This document shows, one piece after another, positions 55,817-64,000 of a stretch of 64,000 nucleotides of DNA (positions are counted from its first letter, which is position 1; the number at the start of each line of letters is the position of its first letter). Location: assembly GCA_943787375.1 (NCBI GenBank), contig CALSME010000005.1, positions 186,001-250,000 of the forward strand. The letters run 5' to 3'. The notes beneath the pieces were generated by a model. The model did not search any database. It had not been told where the DNA came from and saw only the letters and a list, made by a program, of their open reading frames with translations. The stretch is from an uncultured Polaribacter sp. (GTDB lineage: Bacteria; Bacteroidota; Bacteroidia; Flavobacteriales; Flavobacteriaceae). The translations under genes were made by a program, and so were the position numbers.

Positions 55817-56341
55817 TTAGGAATGCGCTTTCTTAATTTGGTGTAATGTTTTATCTGAATGAATGTATTCTGAAATAATTGCACATCGCAATTCAGTAAG
55901 ATCCATCTCAAAATAGTTCGCCCATTTAGTTTCTTTGAATAAATGTGTTATCTGTTTTTTTCTTTTTATTGCTTCTGGAAAATTAAATAAATGGGTGGTT
56001 GAGGTTTTCTGATTTGATTTGATTTCTGCCGTTTTTTTGTCAAAATTAACGTCAATAAAAAAGATCTTTTCTTTAGAATGAATAGGATAAAAATCAGTCC
56101 ACTTGGCAAAACCAATCCCGGTTGTTTGGTTTTTGTAGTCTTCTTTAGCAATCAATTTCCATCTACAATTGGCAACTCTTCCCCAATGGTTTGATTCACG
56201 GTAAACACCTTCTTCTGTGTAAAAGTATCGACTCTCTGATTTACTTTTATAATTTGTTTTTTCTGGAAAAGAAAAATCATCTTTCTGTATAAATTCACAA
56301 AAGGTATGTTTAAAGAAATTGGATTGATTATAGGTTTTCAA
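55817..56341 (-). CDS. Uncharacterised cytoplasmic protein
   Basis: 174 residues, no signal peptide or membrane segment. Tyr- and Lys-rich, with SRYFYTEEGVYRESNHWGR (about 36-54) and FAKWTDFYPI (about 78-87). I do not recognise the family. It is followed within 14 bp by the GyrI-like gene, so these two and the DUF2141 gene may form one operon. Confidence 0.65.
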   Translation of the reverse strand: MKTYNQSNFFKHTFCEFIQKDDFSFPEKTNYKSKSESRYFYTEEGVYRESNHWGRVANCRWKLIAKEDYKNQTTGIGFAKWTDFYPIHSKEKIFFIDVNFDKKTAEIKSNQKTSTTHLFNFPEAIKRKKQITHLFKETKWANYFEMDLTELRCAIISEYIHSDKTLHQIKKAHS

Positions 56342-56457
56342 AAAGGGTTTTTTGTAAATGGAGTTAAAATGTTCCTACGAATATACTGAAGCAATTTCAT
56401 AATTTAAGAAAAGATTGCACAGAAAATAAGAAGATTCCTTTCGTTTATTGCATAAAA

Positions 56458-56487
56458 AAAACGCAATCAAATAAATGATTGCGTTTT
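56458..56487 (-). terminator. dnaK terminator
   Basis: AAAACGCAATCA (56458-56469), 6-nt loop, TGATTGCGTTTT (56476-56487). On the minus strand the stem is followed by a T run. It lies 96 bp beyond the dnaK stop. Confidence 0.85.
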
Positions 56488-56582
56488 TACTATTTAATAA
56501 ATGATTTTTTTAAAGGTTCCCGAAATAAATAGGGGATAAGCGATTCACTTAATAAACACTCAAAGCGTTATTGTTTCTCTAC

Positions 56583-58487
56583 TTACTTTACTTCTTCAAA
56601 ATCAACATCTTCTACATTGTCTCCCTGCGCATCAGCTTCTGGTTGCCCTTGTTGCTCTGCTCCTGGATTTGCTCCTTCAGCGCCACCTTGTGCTGCATAC
56701 ATCTCTTCAGATGCAACTTTCCAAGCCTCGTTGATGGTTGCTAATGCAGTATCAATTTGTGTTAAATCTTTCGATTCATGTGCTGCTTTTAAGTCTACTA
56801 AAGCTGCTTCGATAGGTCCTTTTTTATCGTCAGATAACTTTTCTCCAAATTCTTTTAATTGCTTTTCTGTTTGGAAAATCATAGAATCTGCTTCGTTGAT
56901 TTTTTCTGCAGTTTCTTTTGCAGCTTTATCAGCATCCGCATTTTCTTCTGCTTCTTGTCTCATTTTAGCGATTTCTTCTTCAGATAATCCTGAAGACGCT
57001 TCAATTCTAATTTCATGAGATTTATTAGTTCCTTTGTCTAAAGCAGATACTTTAATAATACCATTGGCGTCAATATCAAACGTTACTTCAACTTGAGGAA
57101 CTCCTCTTTGTGCTGGAGGTAAACCATCTAAATGGAAACGTCCAATTGTATTGTTGTCTGCAGCCATTGCTCGCTCTCCTTGTAAAACATGTATTTCTAC
57201 AGAGGGTTGGTTGTCTACTGCTGTTGAGAATACTTGAGATTTTTTTGTAGGTATGGTTGTGTTTGCATCAATTAACTTTGTGAAAACATTCCCCATTGTT
57301 TCAATCCCTAATGATAAAGGAGTAACGTCTAATAACAATACATCTTTTACATCACCAGATAAAACTCCACCTTGAATCGCAGCTCCTAAGGCAACTACTT
57401 CATCAGGGTTTACACCTTTACTTGGAGATTTTCCGAAGAACTTCTCTACCGCCTCTTGTACTGCAGGGATTCTTGTAGAACCACCAACTAAAACAACTTC
57501 ATCAATATCTGAAATTGTTAAATCAGCGTTTTTTAATGCTGTTTGACAGGGCTTAATTGTTCTTTTTACTAAGTCGTCAATTAACTGCTCAAATTTAGCT
57601 CTTGACAAAGTTCTCACCAAGTGCTTTGGTCCGCTTGCAGTAGCTGTAATATAAGGCAAGTTAATTTCAGAAGAAGTTGTACTAGATAATTCAATCTTCG
57701 CTTTTTCAGCAGCTTCTTTTAAACGTTGTAGAGACATTGGATCTTCTCTTAAGTCCATGTTTTCGTCCGCTTTAAACTCTTCAGCCAACCAGTTAATGAT
57801 CTTCTCATCAACATCATCTCCACCCAAATGTGTGTCCCCATCAGTAGCCAATACTTCAAAAACACCATCACCTAATTCTAAGATAGAAACATCATGTGTT
57901 CCACCACCAAAATCAAAAACAACAATTTTCTTATCATCGTTAGACTTGTCTAAACCGTAGGCTAATGCAGCTGCGGTTGGTTCATTTATAATTCTTCTTA
58001 CTTTTAATCCTGCAATTTCACCTGCTTCTTTTGTAGCTTGTCTTTGTGCGTCATTAAAGTAAGCGGGTACTGTAATTACAGCTTCAGAAACATCTGCTCC
58101 TAAATAGTCCTCAGCTGTTTTTTTCATTTTCTGTAATACCATTGCAGAAACTTCTTGCGGTGTGAACAAACGACCATCAATATCTACTCTAGGTGTATCA
58201 TTGTCTCCTTTCACTACTTTATAAGGTACTCTCTTTACTTCTTTTGAAGATTCAGAAAACTTATTCCCCATAAAACGCTTAATCGAATAAACTGTCTTGG
58301 TTGGGTTGGTTACTGCTTGTCTTTTTGCAGGATCTCCAATTTTACGTTCTCCACCTTCAACAAATGCAACGATTGAGGGAGTTGTTCTTTTTCCTTCTGA
58401 ATTCGGAATTACAACGGGCTCATTCCCTTCCATTACAGAGACACACGAGTTGGTTGTTCCTAAATCTATTCCTATAATTTTACTCAT
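56583..58487 (-). CDS. dnaK: Chaperone DnaK (Hsp70)
   Basis: 634 residues. ATPase motifs: [17 protein letters not shown] (4-20), [19 protein letters not shown] (about 190-208) and [17 protein letters not shown] (about 330-346). The substrate domain and a lid of about 130 residues follow. The tail ends [11 protein letters not shown], the usual EEV-type Hsp70 terminus. It is a single gene here; dnaJ and grpE are elsewhere. The upstream region lacks a TAnnTTTG element but contains a sigma-54-type promoter. Confidence 0.99.
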   Translation of the reverse strand: MSKIIGIDLGTTNSCVSVMEGNEPVVIPNSEGKRTTPSIVAFVEGGERKIGDPAKRQAVTNPTKTVYSIKRFMGNKFSESSKEVKRVPYKVVKGDNDTPRVDIDGRLFTPQEVSAMVLQKMKKTAEDYLGADVSEAVITVPAYFNDAQRQATKEAGEIAGLKVRRIINEPTAAALAYGLDKSNDDKKIVVFDFGGGTHDVSILELGDGVFEVLATDGDTHLGGDDVDEKIINWLAEEFKADENMDLREDPMSLQRLKEAAEKAKIELSSTTSSEINLPYITATASGPKHLVRTLSRAKFEQLIDDLVKRTIKPCQTALKNADLTISDIDEVVLVGGSTRIPAVQEAVEKFFGKSPSKGVNPDEVVALGAAIQGGVLSGDVKDVLLLDVTPLSLGIETMGNVFTKLIDANTTIPTKKSQVFSTAVDNQPSVEIHVLQGERAMAADNNTIGRFHLDGLPPAQRGVPQVEVTFDIDANGIIKVSALDKGTNKSHEIRIEASSGLSEEEIAKMRQEAEENADADKAAKETAEKINEADSMIFQTEKQLKEFGEKLSDDKKGPIEAALVDLKAAHESKDLTQIDTALATINEAWKVASEEMYAAQGGAEGANPGAEQQGQPEADAQGDNVEDVDFEEVK

Positions 58488-58535
58488 AATCTTTATTTAT
58501 ATTAAATTCATTTTTGATTCAACATCAAACCAATG

Positions 58536-58551
58536 GCAAAGTGTGTGCCAA
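58536..58551 (-). promoter_or_regulatory. Sigma-54-like -24/-12 promoter of dnaK
   Basis: On the minus strand this is TTGGCAC, 5 bp, TTGC. That is the RpoN consensus TGGCAC-N5-TTGC with exact spacing. The predicted start is about 58525, giving a leader of about 38 nt before the dnaK ATG. Confidence 0.6.
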
Positions 58552-58562
58552 CCCATAATAAT

Positions 58563-58617
58563 TGTCAAATGTCAGTCTTTGCGATTGGATCGATTTTAAA
58601 TAGGTGACATTTTGACA
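58563..58617. promoter_or_regulatory. Paired TGTCA repeats upstream of the dnaK promoter
   Basis: TGTCA-AA-TGTCA (58563-58574) and TGACA-TTT-TGACA (58605-58617) form two direct pairs in inverted orientation, 30 bp apart. They lie about 38-92 bp upstream of the predicted start. The distal pair is where a sigma-54 activator would usually bind. Confidence 0.5.
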
Positions 58618-58732
58618 TAAAAACAAGGGCCTCGATTGCTTTTTCTCTTTATTTTTTTGATTAATTGTTTTCTTAATATTTGGTTTGCACTCTAAAATAA
58701 GAGAAAAGAGTGTATTTTACTAAATAAAAAAA

Positions 58733-59115
58733 ATGAGCAAATTAGAAGAAAAAGTAGCATTGTACAAGGAGTTTATGGAGGACAGGAATCTCCATTCAAA
58801 TACTGACTTATTGAGGGTAGTACCAAAGGATTAGGTCCTTCGATCTATAAAAAAGATGCAGAAATCGTTTCGGGTTCTGATGTAAAAGAGTTACAGACTG
58901 TGAAGAATAATTTCCTCATTAAGAAGTTAGGTCTGGCTGATACTGAAGAACTTGATATTGGTATTAACGAGGTCATGAAGTGCATTGGTTTCACAGAAAG
59001 AAAAAAATACAGAGCTGTTGTGTGTTATTTATTGGTAGTGCGGTATAACAAAGCATTGATTTTACGATTTATAGTTTTATCGATTCCTTTAAAATTTCTT
59101 GTTGAGAACTTATAG
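58733..59115 (+). pseudogene. DUF2853-family gene broken by a frameshift
   Basis: The frame from ATG 58733 encodes MSKLEEKVALYKEFMEDRN and on to DLLRVVPKD, then TAG (58832-58834). Another frame picks up family sequence without loss: TKGLGPSIYKKDAEIVSGSD, LQTVKNNFLIKKLGLADTEE, YRAVVCYLLV, ending at 59115. A 2-bp excess around 58819-58824 (AGGGTAGTACC) explains it: without it the text reads DLLRVTKGLGPSIY, as the family does. The C-terminal end also looks extended. Function of DUF2853 unknown. Confidence 0.75.
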
Positions 59116-59206
59116 CGCTAAAATAGTATTTTATTATGTACAAAAAAATAGTAATCTTATAGCTATATTTTTTACATTTACAACATTTACCTGTAAATAA
59201 TTACGA

Positions 59207-60631
59207 ATGTCACAATTTATTAGTGTTTTCGATATGCTCAAAATTGGTGTGGGACCCTCAAGTTCGCATACGTTAGGCCCTTGGAGGGCAGCCCAACAAT
59301 GGATTTCAAAATTAAAAGAATCAAGTTGTTTTTTATGGGTTGATGAAATTAAAGTAGACCTTTACGGTTCTTTGTCATTAACAGGAAGAGGGCATGCTAC
59401 AGATTCTGCAATCTTACTAGGTTTAAGTGGTACAGATCCAGAGTTTATTCCAATTGAAGAAATAGATACCATTATTGCAGCAGTTAAAGACAGCTCATTA
59501 TTGTACTTGAATAATGAGAAAATGATCTCTTTTCCTATTGACAACATTCAATTTAACAAAGAGTTTCTTCCTTTCAACCCTAACGGAATGACATTCACTG
59601 CATTTCAAAATAAGGAACTTATTTCCAAAGAAACCTATTATTCAATTGGTGGTGGATTTATCATTCAAGAAGATGATTTGTTAGTAGATGAAATTGAAGT
59701 AACAAAACAAAATTTCCCATATCCTATTAATCGTGCGGTACAATTAGAGCGGTATTGCGAGCAAGAAAATTTAGCTATTTCTGAGATTGTTCTTCAGAAT
59801 GAATTGGTTTTAAACACTACCGCTAAAATTGATGATAAATTGCATCGTATTTGGACTACCATGTTAGAATGCATGTATATAGGTTGTCATACAAAAGGTG
59901 TTTTACCTGGCGGGCTTTCTGTAAAAAGGCGTGCTTTCGACACCCATGTCAAGTTGATTAAAGATACACAATATACAAATCCGGAAGATTGGATTAGGGC
60001 AATAAGGAGTACAGAAGTAAAATTTCGTGAAATTTTAAAATGGGTAAGTTGTTTTGCACTTTCAGTAAATGAAGTGAATGCTTCTTTAGGTCGCGTCGTT
60101 ACGGCTCCAACCAATGGAAGTGCTGGAGTAGTTCCTGCTGTTTTGATGTACTATCTGGTAATAGAAAACCATGAGGCAAACTTTGAGCACATTAAAAAAT
60201 TCTTACTAACGGCTGGTGAAATTGCAAGTATTTTTAAGAAAAATGCAACAATTTCTGCTGCCATGGGAGGTTGTCAAGCAGAAATAGGGGTTTCTTCAGC
60301 AATGGCAGCGGCAGCTTTAACTGAGTTGTTAGGCGGATCAGCAGCTCAATGTTTAGTTGCTGCAGAGATCGCCATGGAACATCATCTTGGTTTGACCTGT
60401 GATCCTATTGGCGGCCTGGTACAAATACCCTGTATAGAAAGAAATGCAATGGGGGCAATTAAGGCGATTAATGCCGCAGAGATGGCTTTAGAAACAGATC
60501 CAAAAGAGGTGAAAGTTCCTTTGGATAAAGTGATTGATACGATGTGGGAAACCGCTAAGGATATGAATAAAAACTATAAAGAAACTTCCGAGGGAGGTTT
60601 AGCAGTTACTGTTAGGATGGTGGATTGTTAA
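59207..60631 (+). CDS. sdaA: L-serine ammonia-lyase (iron-sulfur, single chain)
   Basis: 474 residues. It deaminates L-serine to pyruvate. The beta domain has GVGPSSSHTLGPWRA (about 14-28) and SIGGGFI. The alpha domain has APTNGSAGVVPAV (about 301-313) and three conserved Cys for the 4Fe-4S cluster in GGCQAEIGVSSAMAAA, LTCDPIGGLVQ and IPCIERNAMG. It opposes the SerA pathway encoded 13 kb to the left. A hairpin terminator shared with the convergent proteorhodopsin gene follows. Confidence 0.97.
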   Translation: MSQFISVFDMLKIGVGPSSSHTLGPWRAAQQWISKLKESSCFLWVDEIKVDLYGSLSLTGRGHATDSAILLGLSGTDPEFIPIEEIDTIIAAVKDSSLLYLNNEKMISFPIDNIQFNKEFLPFNPNGMTFTAFQNKELISKETYYSIGGGFIIQEDDLLVDEIEVTKQNFPYPINRAVQLERYCEQENLAISEIVLQNELVLNTTAKIDDKLHRIWTTMLECMYIGCHTKGVLPGGLSVKRRAFDTHVKLIKDTQYTNPEDWIRAIRSTEVKFREILKWVSCFALSVNEVNASLGRVVTAPTNGSAGVVPAVLMYYLVIENHEANFEHIKKFLLTAGEIASIFKKNATISAAMGGCQAEIGVSSAMAAAALTELLGGSAAQCLVAAEIAMEHHLGLTCDPIGGLVQIPCIERNAMGAIKAINAAEMALETDPKEVKVPLDKVIDTMWETAKDMNKNYKETSEGGLAVTVRMVDC

Positions 60632-60656
60632 TTTGTTTTAAGGAAGTTTTAAACAA

Positions 60657-60689
60657 AAAAAACCAGAAGTAGAAACTCCTGGTTTTTAT
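60657..60689. terminator. Bidirectional terminator between sdaA and proteorhodopsin
   Basis: AAAACCAG-A-AGT and ACT-C-CTGGTTTT form an 11-bp stem with one mismatch, with A and T runs on both sides, between two convergent genes. Confidence 0.8.
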
Positions 60690-60709
60690 TTTTTTTGAGT
60701 AAAAATACT

Positions 60710-61456
60710 CTATTTGTTAGAACTCTGTACTGCTAAGTTATAGATTACCAAACCAAATCCAATTTTATTAATTGCATCACCAATGTTATAAATAACATCC
60801 ATATCTAGATTAGGTAATAAATCAGAGTACCATTGCCCTGATGTTCCTGCCATGTATCCTAAAGGGTATATAGCCCATCCAACTAATACAAACCAACATA
60901 AAGTTTTGTGAGCACTTAAAACGGATCCACCAGCCTCTACAGCTAACTTCTTCGCAGACCCTAACCAAATGTCATATACAATTACAAAGTATGCAGCTCC
61001 AGATAGAAGTCCCCACAACCAAGCGTTACTTTGGTCTATAGCTTCACCTATGTAACCAGTTACAAGCATCACGACAGATAAGAAGATCAATCTCCACATC
61101 ATGGATTTTTTTGCTCCAGCTACTTTAAGAATTAAGTAAAATTCAACACACATTAACGGAACTGTTAAAATCCAGTCTACATAACGGAAAAAAGTTGGAG
61201 AATCTCCTGCTTTCGTTGCAACATCATAAGTTCCAATCCAATAGTCTCTCATGTACCAATAGTGAACTGCTGCAATAAAAGTAATTAGAGCAGAAATAAG
61301 AATTGAGGTTCTCCATTTCTTGTCAAAACTGTTCATTGAAAAGAATAAAAACACGGATGCAGCCATCATGGCCATACATCCTACAAAAAAGGTAAATCCA
61401 ACATAATCGTCTGTTGGCATTTTCGCTACTGATAAGAAATTCATTAATAAATTCAT
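60710..61456 (-). CDS. Proteorhodopsin, light-driven proton pump
   Basis: 248 residues, seven hydrophobic helices. The proton acceptor Asp94, Thr98 and donor Glu105 (DWILTVPLMCVEF) give the DTE motif of proton-pumping proteorhodopsins. His65 (AAVHYWYMR), Arg91 and the retinal-binding Lys231 (GDAINKIGFGLVIY) are present. Met102 occupies the spectral-tuning site, which in this group goes with green absorption. The start at 61456 could instead be Met5. It is divergent from the retinal-forming oxygenase gene. Confidence 0.97.
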   Translation of the reverse strand: MNLLMNFLSVAKMPTDDYVGFTFFVGCMAMMAASVFLFFSMNSFDKKWRTSILISALITFIAAVHYWYMRDYWIGTYDVATKAGDSPTFFRYVDWILTVPLMCVEFYLILKVAGAKKSMMWRLIFLSVVMLVTGYIGEAIDQSNAWLWGLLSGAAYFVIVYDIWLGSAKKLAVEAGGSVLSAHKTLCWFVLVGWAIYPLGYMAGTSGQWYSDLLPNLDMDVIYNIGDAINKIGFGLVIYNLAVQSSNK

Positions 61457-61513
61457 AATAAAATATAAGGTTAAGTTAGTAAAATGTTTGGTGATTTAAT
61501 CACTAATACATTC

Positions 61514-61542
61514 CAAATATACATATAAAATTATTAAATTTG
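61514..61542. promoter_or_regulatory. Back-to-back promoters of proteorhodopsin and blh
   Basis: Minus-strand TATATTTG (61521-61514) faces proteorhodopsin, and plus-strand TAAATTTG (61535-61542) faces blh, 13 bp apart. Each upstream region overlaps the other's -7 element, so one regulator could control both. No TTTG at -33 is found for either. Confidence 0.55.
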
Positions 61543-61561
61543 TAATATCTTTATCAGAATT

Positions 61562-62431
61562 ATGAGGAATTACCAGAATTTTATGATGTTTTTTACGTTT
61601 TTCCTTTTTTGGTTTAGCATCCAATTTGGCGAGCTTGTTGAGGATTCAATTGCTTTTGTATTGATAGTTTCTTTAGGAATCTTGCACGGTGCAAACGATT
61701 TACTCATTTTGGCAAAAGGAAAAAACAGCAAGATTTTTTTTTTAAAAAACCTGTTGGTTTATCTGACAATTATTATTGTTTGTGTATTGACCTACATATT
61801 CAGTTCTTTTTTAGCTATTCTGCTGTTTATTTTACTAAGTTCCTATCATTTTGGAGAAGAACATTTGGGAGATAAGATCAAAGTCAATCGATTTTTCAAC
61901 TTAATTTTTTACCTATCCTATGGTGTTTTCCTCTTCTCAATACTTTTTTATGTTTCATTAGCAGAGGTAGATGAGATTATGCGAGAACTCACGGGAATTA
62001 CTTTTACAGAAGCTCAAATAAAGATTACTTTTTTAATTTCGTTATCAGTTCTCTTAATCCTAAGTGGCTATTTATATCTGACTAAGAAAACTTCCATCAG
62101 TGTGCTATTTAAAGAAGTCTTTTATTTGTGTCTCTTATCTTTAGTTTTTAAAACCTCTTCCTTAATATTAGGTTTTGCAATTTATTTTATATTTTGGCAT
62201 TCCATTCCTTCACTATTAAATCAAGTTACCTTTATCTATGGAGATCTTACCAAAGAAAGTGTTATAAACTATATGAAGAAAGCATTTATTTATTGGGTGA
62301 TAAGTGTTTTGGGGCTCCTTGTCTTATATCAAATAATTCCTGAGATAAATTTATTTTCAAGCATTATCTTTGTGCTGCTATTTGCAGTTACCGCTCCTCA
62401 CACTTGGGTGATGTTTAAAATGAAAAATTAA
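61562..62431 (+). CDS. blh: Beta-carotene 15,15'-dioxygenase, Brp/Blh family
   Basis: 289 residues, mainly membrane-embedded helices. The His residues thought to bind iron appear in GILHGANDLL (about 39-48), SSYHFGEEHLGD (about 93-104), FIFWHSIPSL (about 211-220) and TAPHTWVMF near the end. It cleaves beta-carotene to two retinals for the adjacent proteorhodopsin. Carotenoid synthesis genes are not in the window. Its stop overlaps the yaaA stop. Confidence 0.93.
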   Translation: MRNYQNFMMFFTFFLFWFSIQFGELVEDSIAFVLIVSLGILHGANDLLILAKGKNSKIFFLKNLLVYLTIIIVCVLTYIFSSFLAILLFILLSSYHFGEEHLGDKIKVNRFFNLIFYLSYGVFLFSILFYVSLAEVDEIMRELTGITFTEAQIKITFLISLSVLLILSGYLYLTKKTSISVLFKEVFYLCLLSLVFKTSSLILGFAIYFIFWHSIPSLLNQVTFIYGDLTKESVINYMKKAFIYWVISVLGLLVLYQIIPEINLFSSIIFVLLFAVTAPHTWVMFKMKN

Positions 62432-63186
62432 CGAGTAAACACGAGATCTGTCTTCGAAGAGAGTGCTGTAGAAAATCGATATCTTTCTATATTAAAGCTT
62501 TTAAGTCCTTCAAGTGTTGTGATGTTGTTTTCTAAGAGATATCGAGTCATTAATCCACGAGCTCTTTTTGCAAATGTCATTACAATTTTATAATCTCCGT
62601 TTTTTAATTCTTTAAAAACAGGAGTGATCATTGGTACTTTTAATACTTTTTGATTGACTGCCTTAAAATATTCAGAACTGGCTAAGTTTACGAATAATTC
62701 ATCATCTGATAGTTCTTCGTTTAATTTAATTGCCAAGGTATCTCCCCAAAATTTATAAAGATTTTCTGTTTTGCCAACCTTGAGTCTTGTGCCCATTTCC
62801 AATCGATACGGTTGTATCAAGTCCAACGGTTTTAGCACCCCATACAAACCAGATAAAATTCTCAATCGATCCTGCAATACAGGTATTTTCTCTTCGGATA
62901 AAGAGTGAACGTCAATCCCTCTAAAAACTTCTCCTGTAAAAGAATAAATGGCTTGTTTTGCGTTTTCTGGAGTAAAAGGAGTTTCCCAAACTTGGTTGCG
63001 CTCATAATTTAGGCTCGCCAAAGCATCGGAAATTTTCATTAAATCACCAATTTTATTTTTTGAAAGCGTCTTTAGTTTTTTGCTCAGCTTCTTCGATTCT
63101 GACAAGAATTGAGGTTGTGTATATAAACTTGTTGGTGCCTTGCTTTCGAAGTCTAACGATTTTGCTGGAGAAATGATAATTTTCAT
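62428..63186 (-). CDS. yaaA: YaaA/UPF0246-family peroxide-response protein
   Basis: 252 residues. MKIIISPAKSLDFES at the start, then ALASLNYERNQVWETPFTPE, GLYGVLKPLDLIQPYRLEMG and the C-terminal FAKRARGLMTRYLLEN define the family. In E. coli YaaA lowers free iron under hydrogen peroxide stress and binds DNA. It is convergent with blh, and the two stop codons share the palindrome TTAA. Confidence 0.95.
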   Translation of the reverse strand: MKIIISPAKSLDFESKAPTSLYTQPQFLSESKKLSKKLKTLSKNKIGDLMKISDALASLNYERNQVWETPFTPENAKQAIYSFTGEVFRGIDVHSLSEEKIPVLQDRLRILSGLYGVLKPLDLIQPYRLEMGTRLKVGKTENLYKFWGDTLAIKLNEELSDDELFVNLASSEYFKAVNQKVLKVPMITPVFKELKNGDYKIVMTFAKRARGLMTRYLLENNITTLEGLKSFNIERYRFSTALSSKTDLVFTR

Positions 63187-63344
63187 AAATGGTCTATTGT
63201 TTTGTAAAAGTACAACTTCAGGGATTTAATTTCAAGTTTTTGAAACTCAAAAATCAATTTTAATATCAATAAAATTGATGATTCCTATTCTGTCTTTTTT
63301 TATTTTGCAGTATATTTAACAAACCATAAAATGCCTTACATGTT

Positions 63345-63815
63345 ATGAAACTATCAGAAATAAAAAATCATTTAAAAAATTTAAAAACCATTGCTTTTCA
63401 GCTCCCAAATAAGCAATTGGTAGCCAGTCATTTTCACGTAACTGAAGTTGGGAAAGTAACAAAACACTTTATCGATTGTGGTGGTAAGATAAGAAAAGAA
63501 GAAGTAATTAACTTTCAGTTATGGGAAGAAAACGATTATGATCATCGATTGCATCCCGAAAAATTAATGGAAATTATCGAACTCTCCGAGCAGCTTTTTG
63601 AGTTTACGGATTTAGAAATAGAGGTTGAGTATCAAGGGAAAGAGACGATTGGAAAATACGGATTAGACTTTGATGGCAAAAACTTTTTGTTAACATCAAA
63701 ACTTACCGCTTGTTTGGCAAAAGATGCTTGTGGAATTCCGCAAGAGAAAACAAGAATTCGCATTTCTGAAGCGAACAATATAAATGGATGTAGTCCAAAT
63801 TCAGGTTGTTGTTAA
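63345..63815 (+). CDS. DUF6428-family protein
   Basis: 156 residues. SHFHVTEVGKVTKHFIDCGG (about 28-47) and NFQLWEENDYDHRLHPEKL (about 56-74) resemble DUF6428, and the tail INGCSPNSGCC is Cys-rich. From memory, such genes often sit with arsR and arsenate-reductase genes in Bacteroidota. No such partner is visible in the adjacent 185 bp. Function unknown. Confidence 0.7.
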   Translation: MKLSEIKNHLKNLKTIAFQLPNKQLVASHFHVTEVGKVTKHFIDCGGKIRKEEVINFQLWEENDYDHRLHPEKLMEIIELSEQLFEFTDLEIEVEYQGKETIGKYGLDFDGKNFLLTSKLTACLAKDACGIPQEKTRIRISEANNINGCSPNSGCC

Positions 63816-63930
63816 GGTCTCCCATTTTCTTCTCTATTTCGTAAATAAAGCGAACGTTGTTGTCGTTTAAATCAACACATTAAAAATTAGTATCTTATAA
63901 TGAGATTCTAAATTTAACAAACAAACCCCT

Positions 63931-64000
63931 ATGCATCCAATTTTAAATCAAAATCTATTTTTTATAAGAGAACATGTTGGCATGTTCAAAGCAGCAAATA
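63931..64000 (+). CDS. Start of a LURP-one/scramblase-like protein (partial)
   Basis: Only 23 codons are visible: MHPILNQNLFFIREHVGMF, then KAAN. This opening resembles flavobacterial LURP-one-related (Tubby-like) proteins from memory, and the match is short. The gene continues past the window edge. Confidence 0.45.
   Translation, partial: MHPILNQNLFFIREHVGMFKAAN

Noticed and set aside
58900-59115. A separate 71-residue gene starting at 58900
   Set aside because: Its frame continues upstream with DUF2853-like sequence to the frameshift, so it is the 3' part of a broken gene and not an independent one.

Overview
The window is low-GC, gene-dense DNA from a marine Flavobacteriaceae bacterium. 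Polaribacter or a close relative fits best, but this rests on gene content and protein character, not on a marker-gene comparison. The signs are: Bacteroidota-type promoters (TTTG, 18-19 bp, TAnnTTTG) before rpsL, rplC, rpmE2 and tRNA-Lys; a SusC-like TonB receptor; a type IX secretion sorting domain; a SerB-SerA fusion; and a proteorhodopsin next to a Blh carotene oxygenase.

Layout. 1-3.2 kb: 5' part of a SusC-like receptor and an Omp85/BamA-like barrel protein, both minus strand. 3.3-20.9 kb: the str-S10-spc-alpha ribosomal cluster (rpsL to rplQ, with fusA, secY, infA and rpoA). Terminators and new promoters subdivide it after rpsJ and before rpsH, and structured spacers precede rpsK, rpsD and rplQ. 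20.9-25 kb: carA, eno and gltA, each followed by its own hairpin terminator. 25-28 kb: two guanidino-group hydrolases (an arginine-deiminase/DDAH-like enzyme and CtlX), separated by a RelE-type toxin-antitoxin pair and a duplicated remnant of the first gene's 3' end. 28-40.4 kb: mostly envelope and secreted functions: a T9SS cargo protein, a PafA-like phosphatase, MlaE/MlaF, tRNA-Lys, CIA30, DUF389, SprT-like, SDR, amidohydrolase, a lipoprotein and glutaminyl cyclase. 40.6-47 kb: rpmE2 (L31 type B), gcvP, a UbiA-like membrane protein and the serB-serA fusion. 47-54.9 kb: a kynurenine-degradation cluster (kynU, kmo, DUF1697, RidA, aldehyde dehydrogenase, SDR, 3-hydroxyanthranilate dioxygenase, ACMSD). 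54.9-59.1 kb: three small minus-strand genes, dnaK with a sigma-54-like promoter, and a frameshifted DUF2853 gene. 59.2-64 kb: L-serine ammonia-lyase, proteorhodopsin and blh (divergent), yaaA, a DUF6428 protein and the first codons of a LURP-one-like gene.

How the genes fit together. Serine and glycine metabolism recurs (serB-serA, gcvP, sdaA). The kynurenine cluster has all six enzyme types needed to take kynurenine to 2-oxo-3-hexenedioate (4-oxalocrotonate); no tryptophan dioxygenase or formamidase is in the window. Blh makes retinal from beta-carotene for the neighbouring proteorhodopsin, a light-driven proton pump. The str and S10 blocks keep their usual gene order.

I found no CRISPR array, no intact insertion sequence, no prophage and no evident new multi-gene defence system. 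The least expected signals are a sigma-54-type promoter with paired TGTCA repeats upstream of dnaK, the toxin-antitoxin insertion bounded by a duplicated gene end, an sprT-like gene with no ordinary start codon, and several structured ribosomal leaders.
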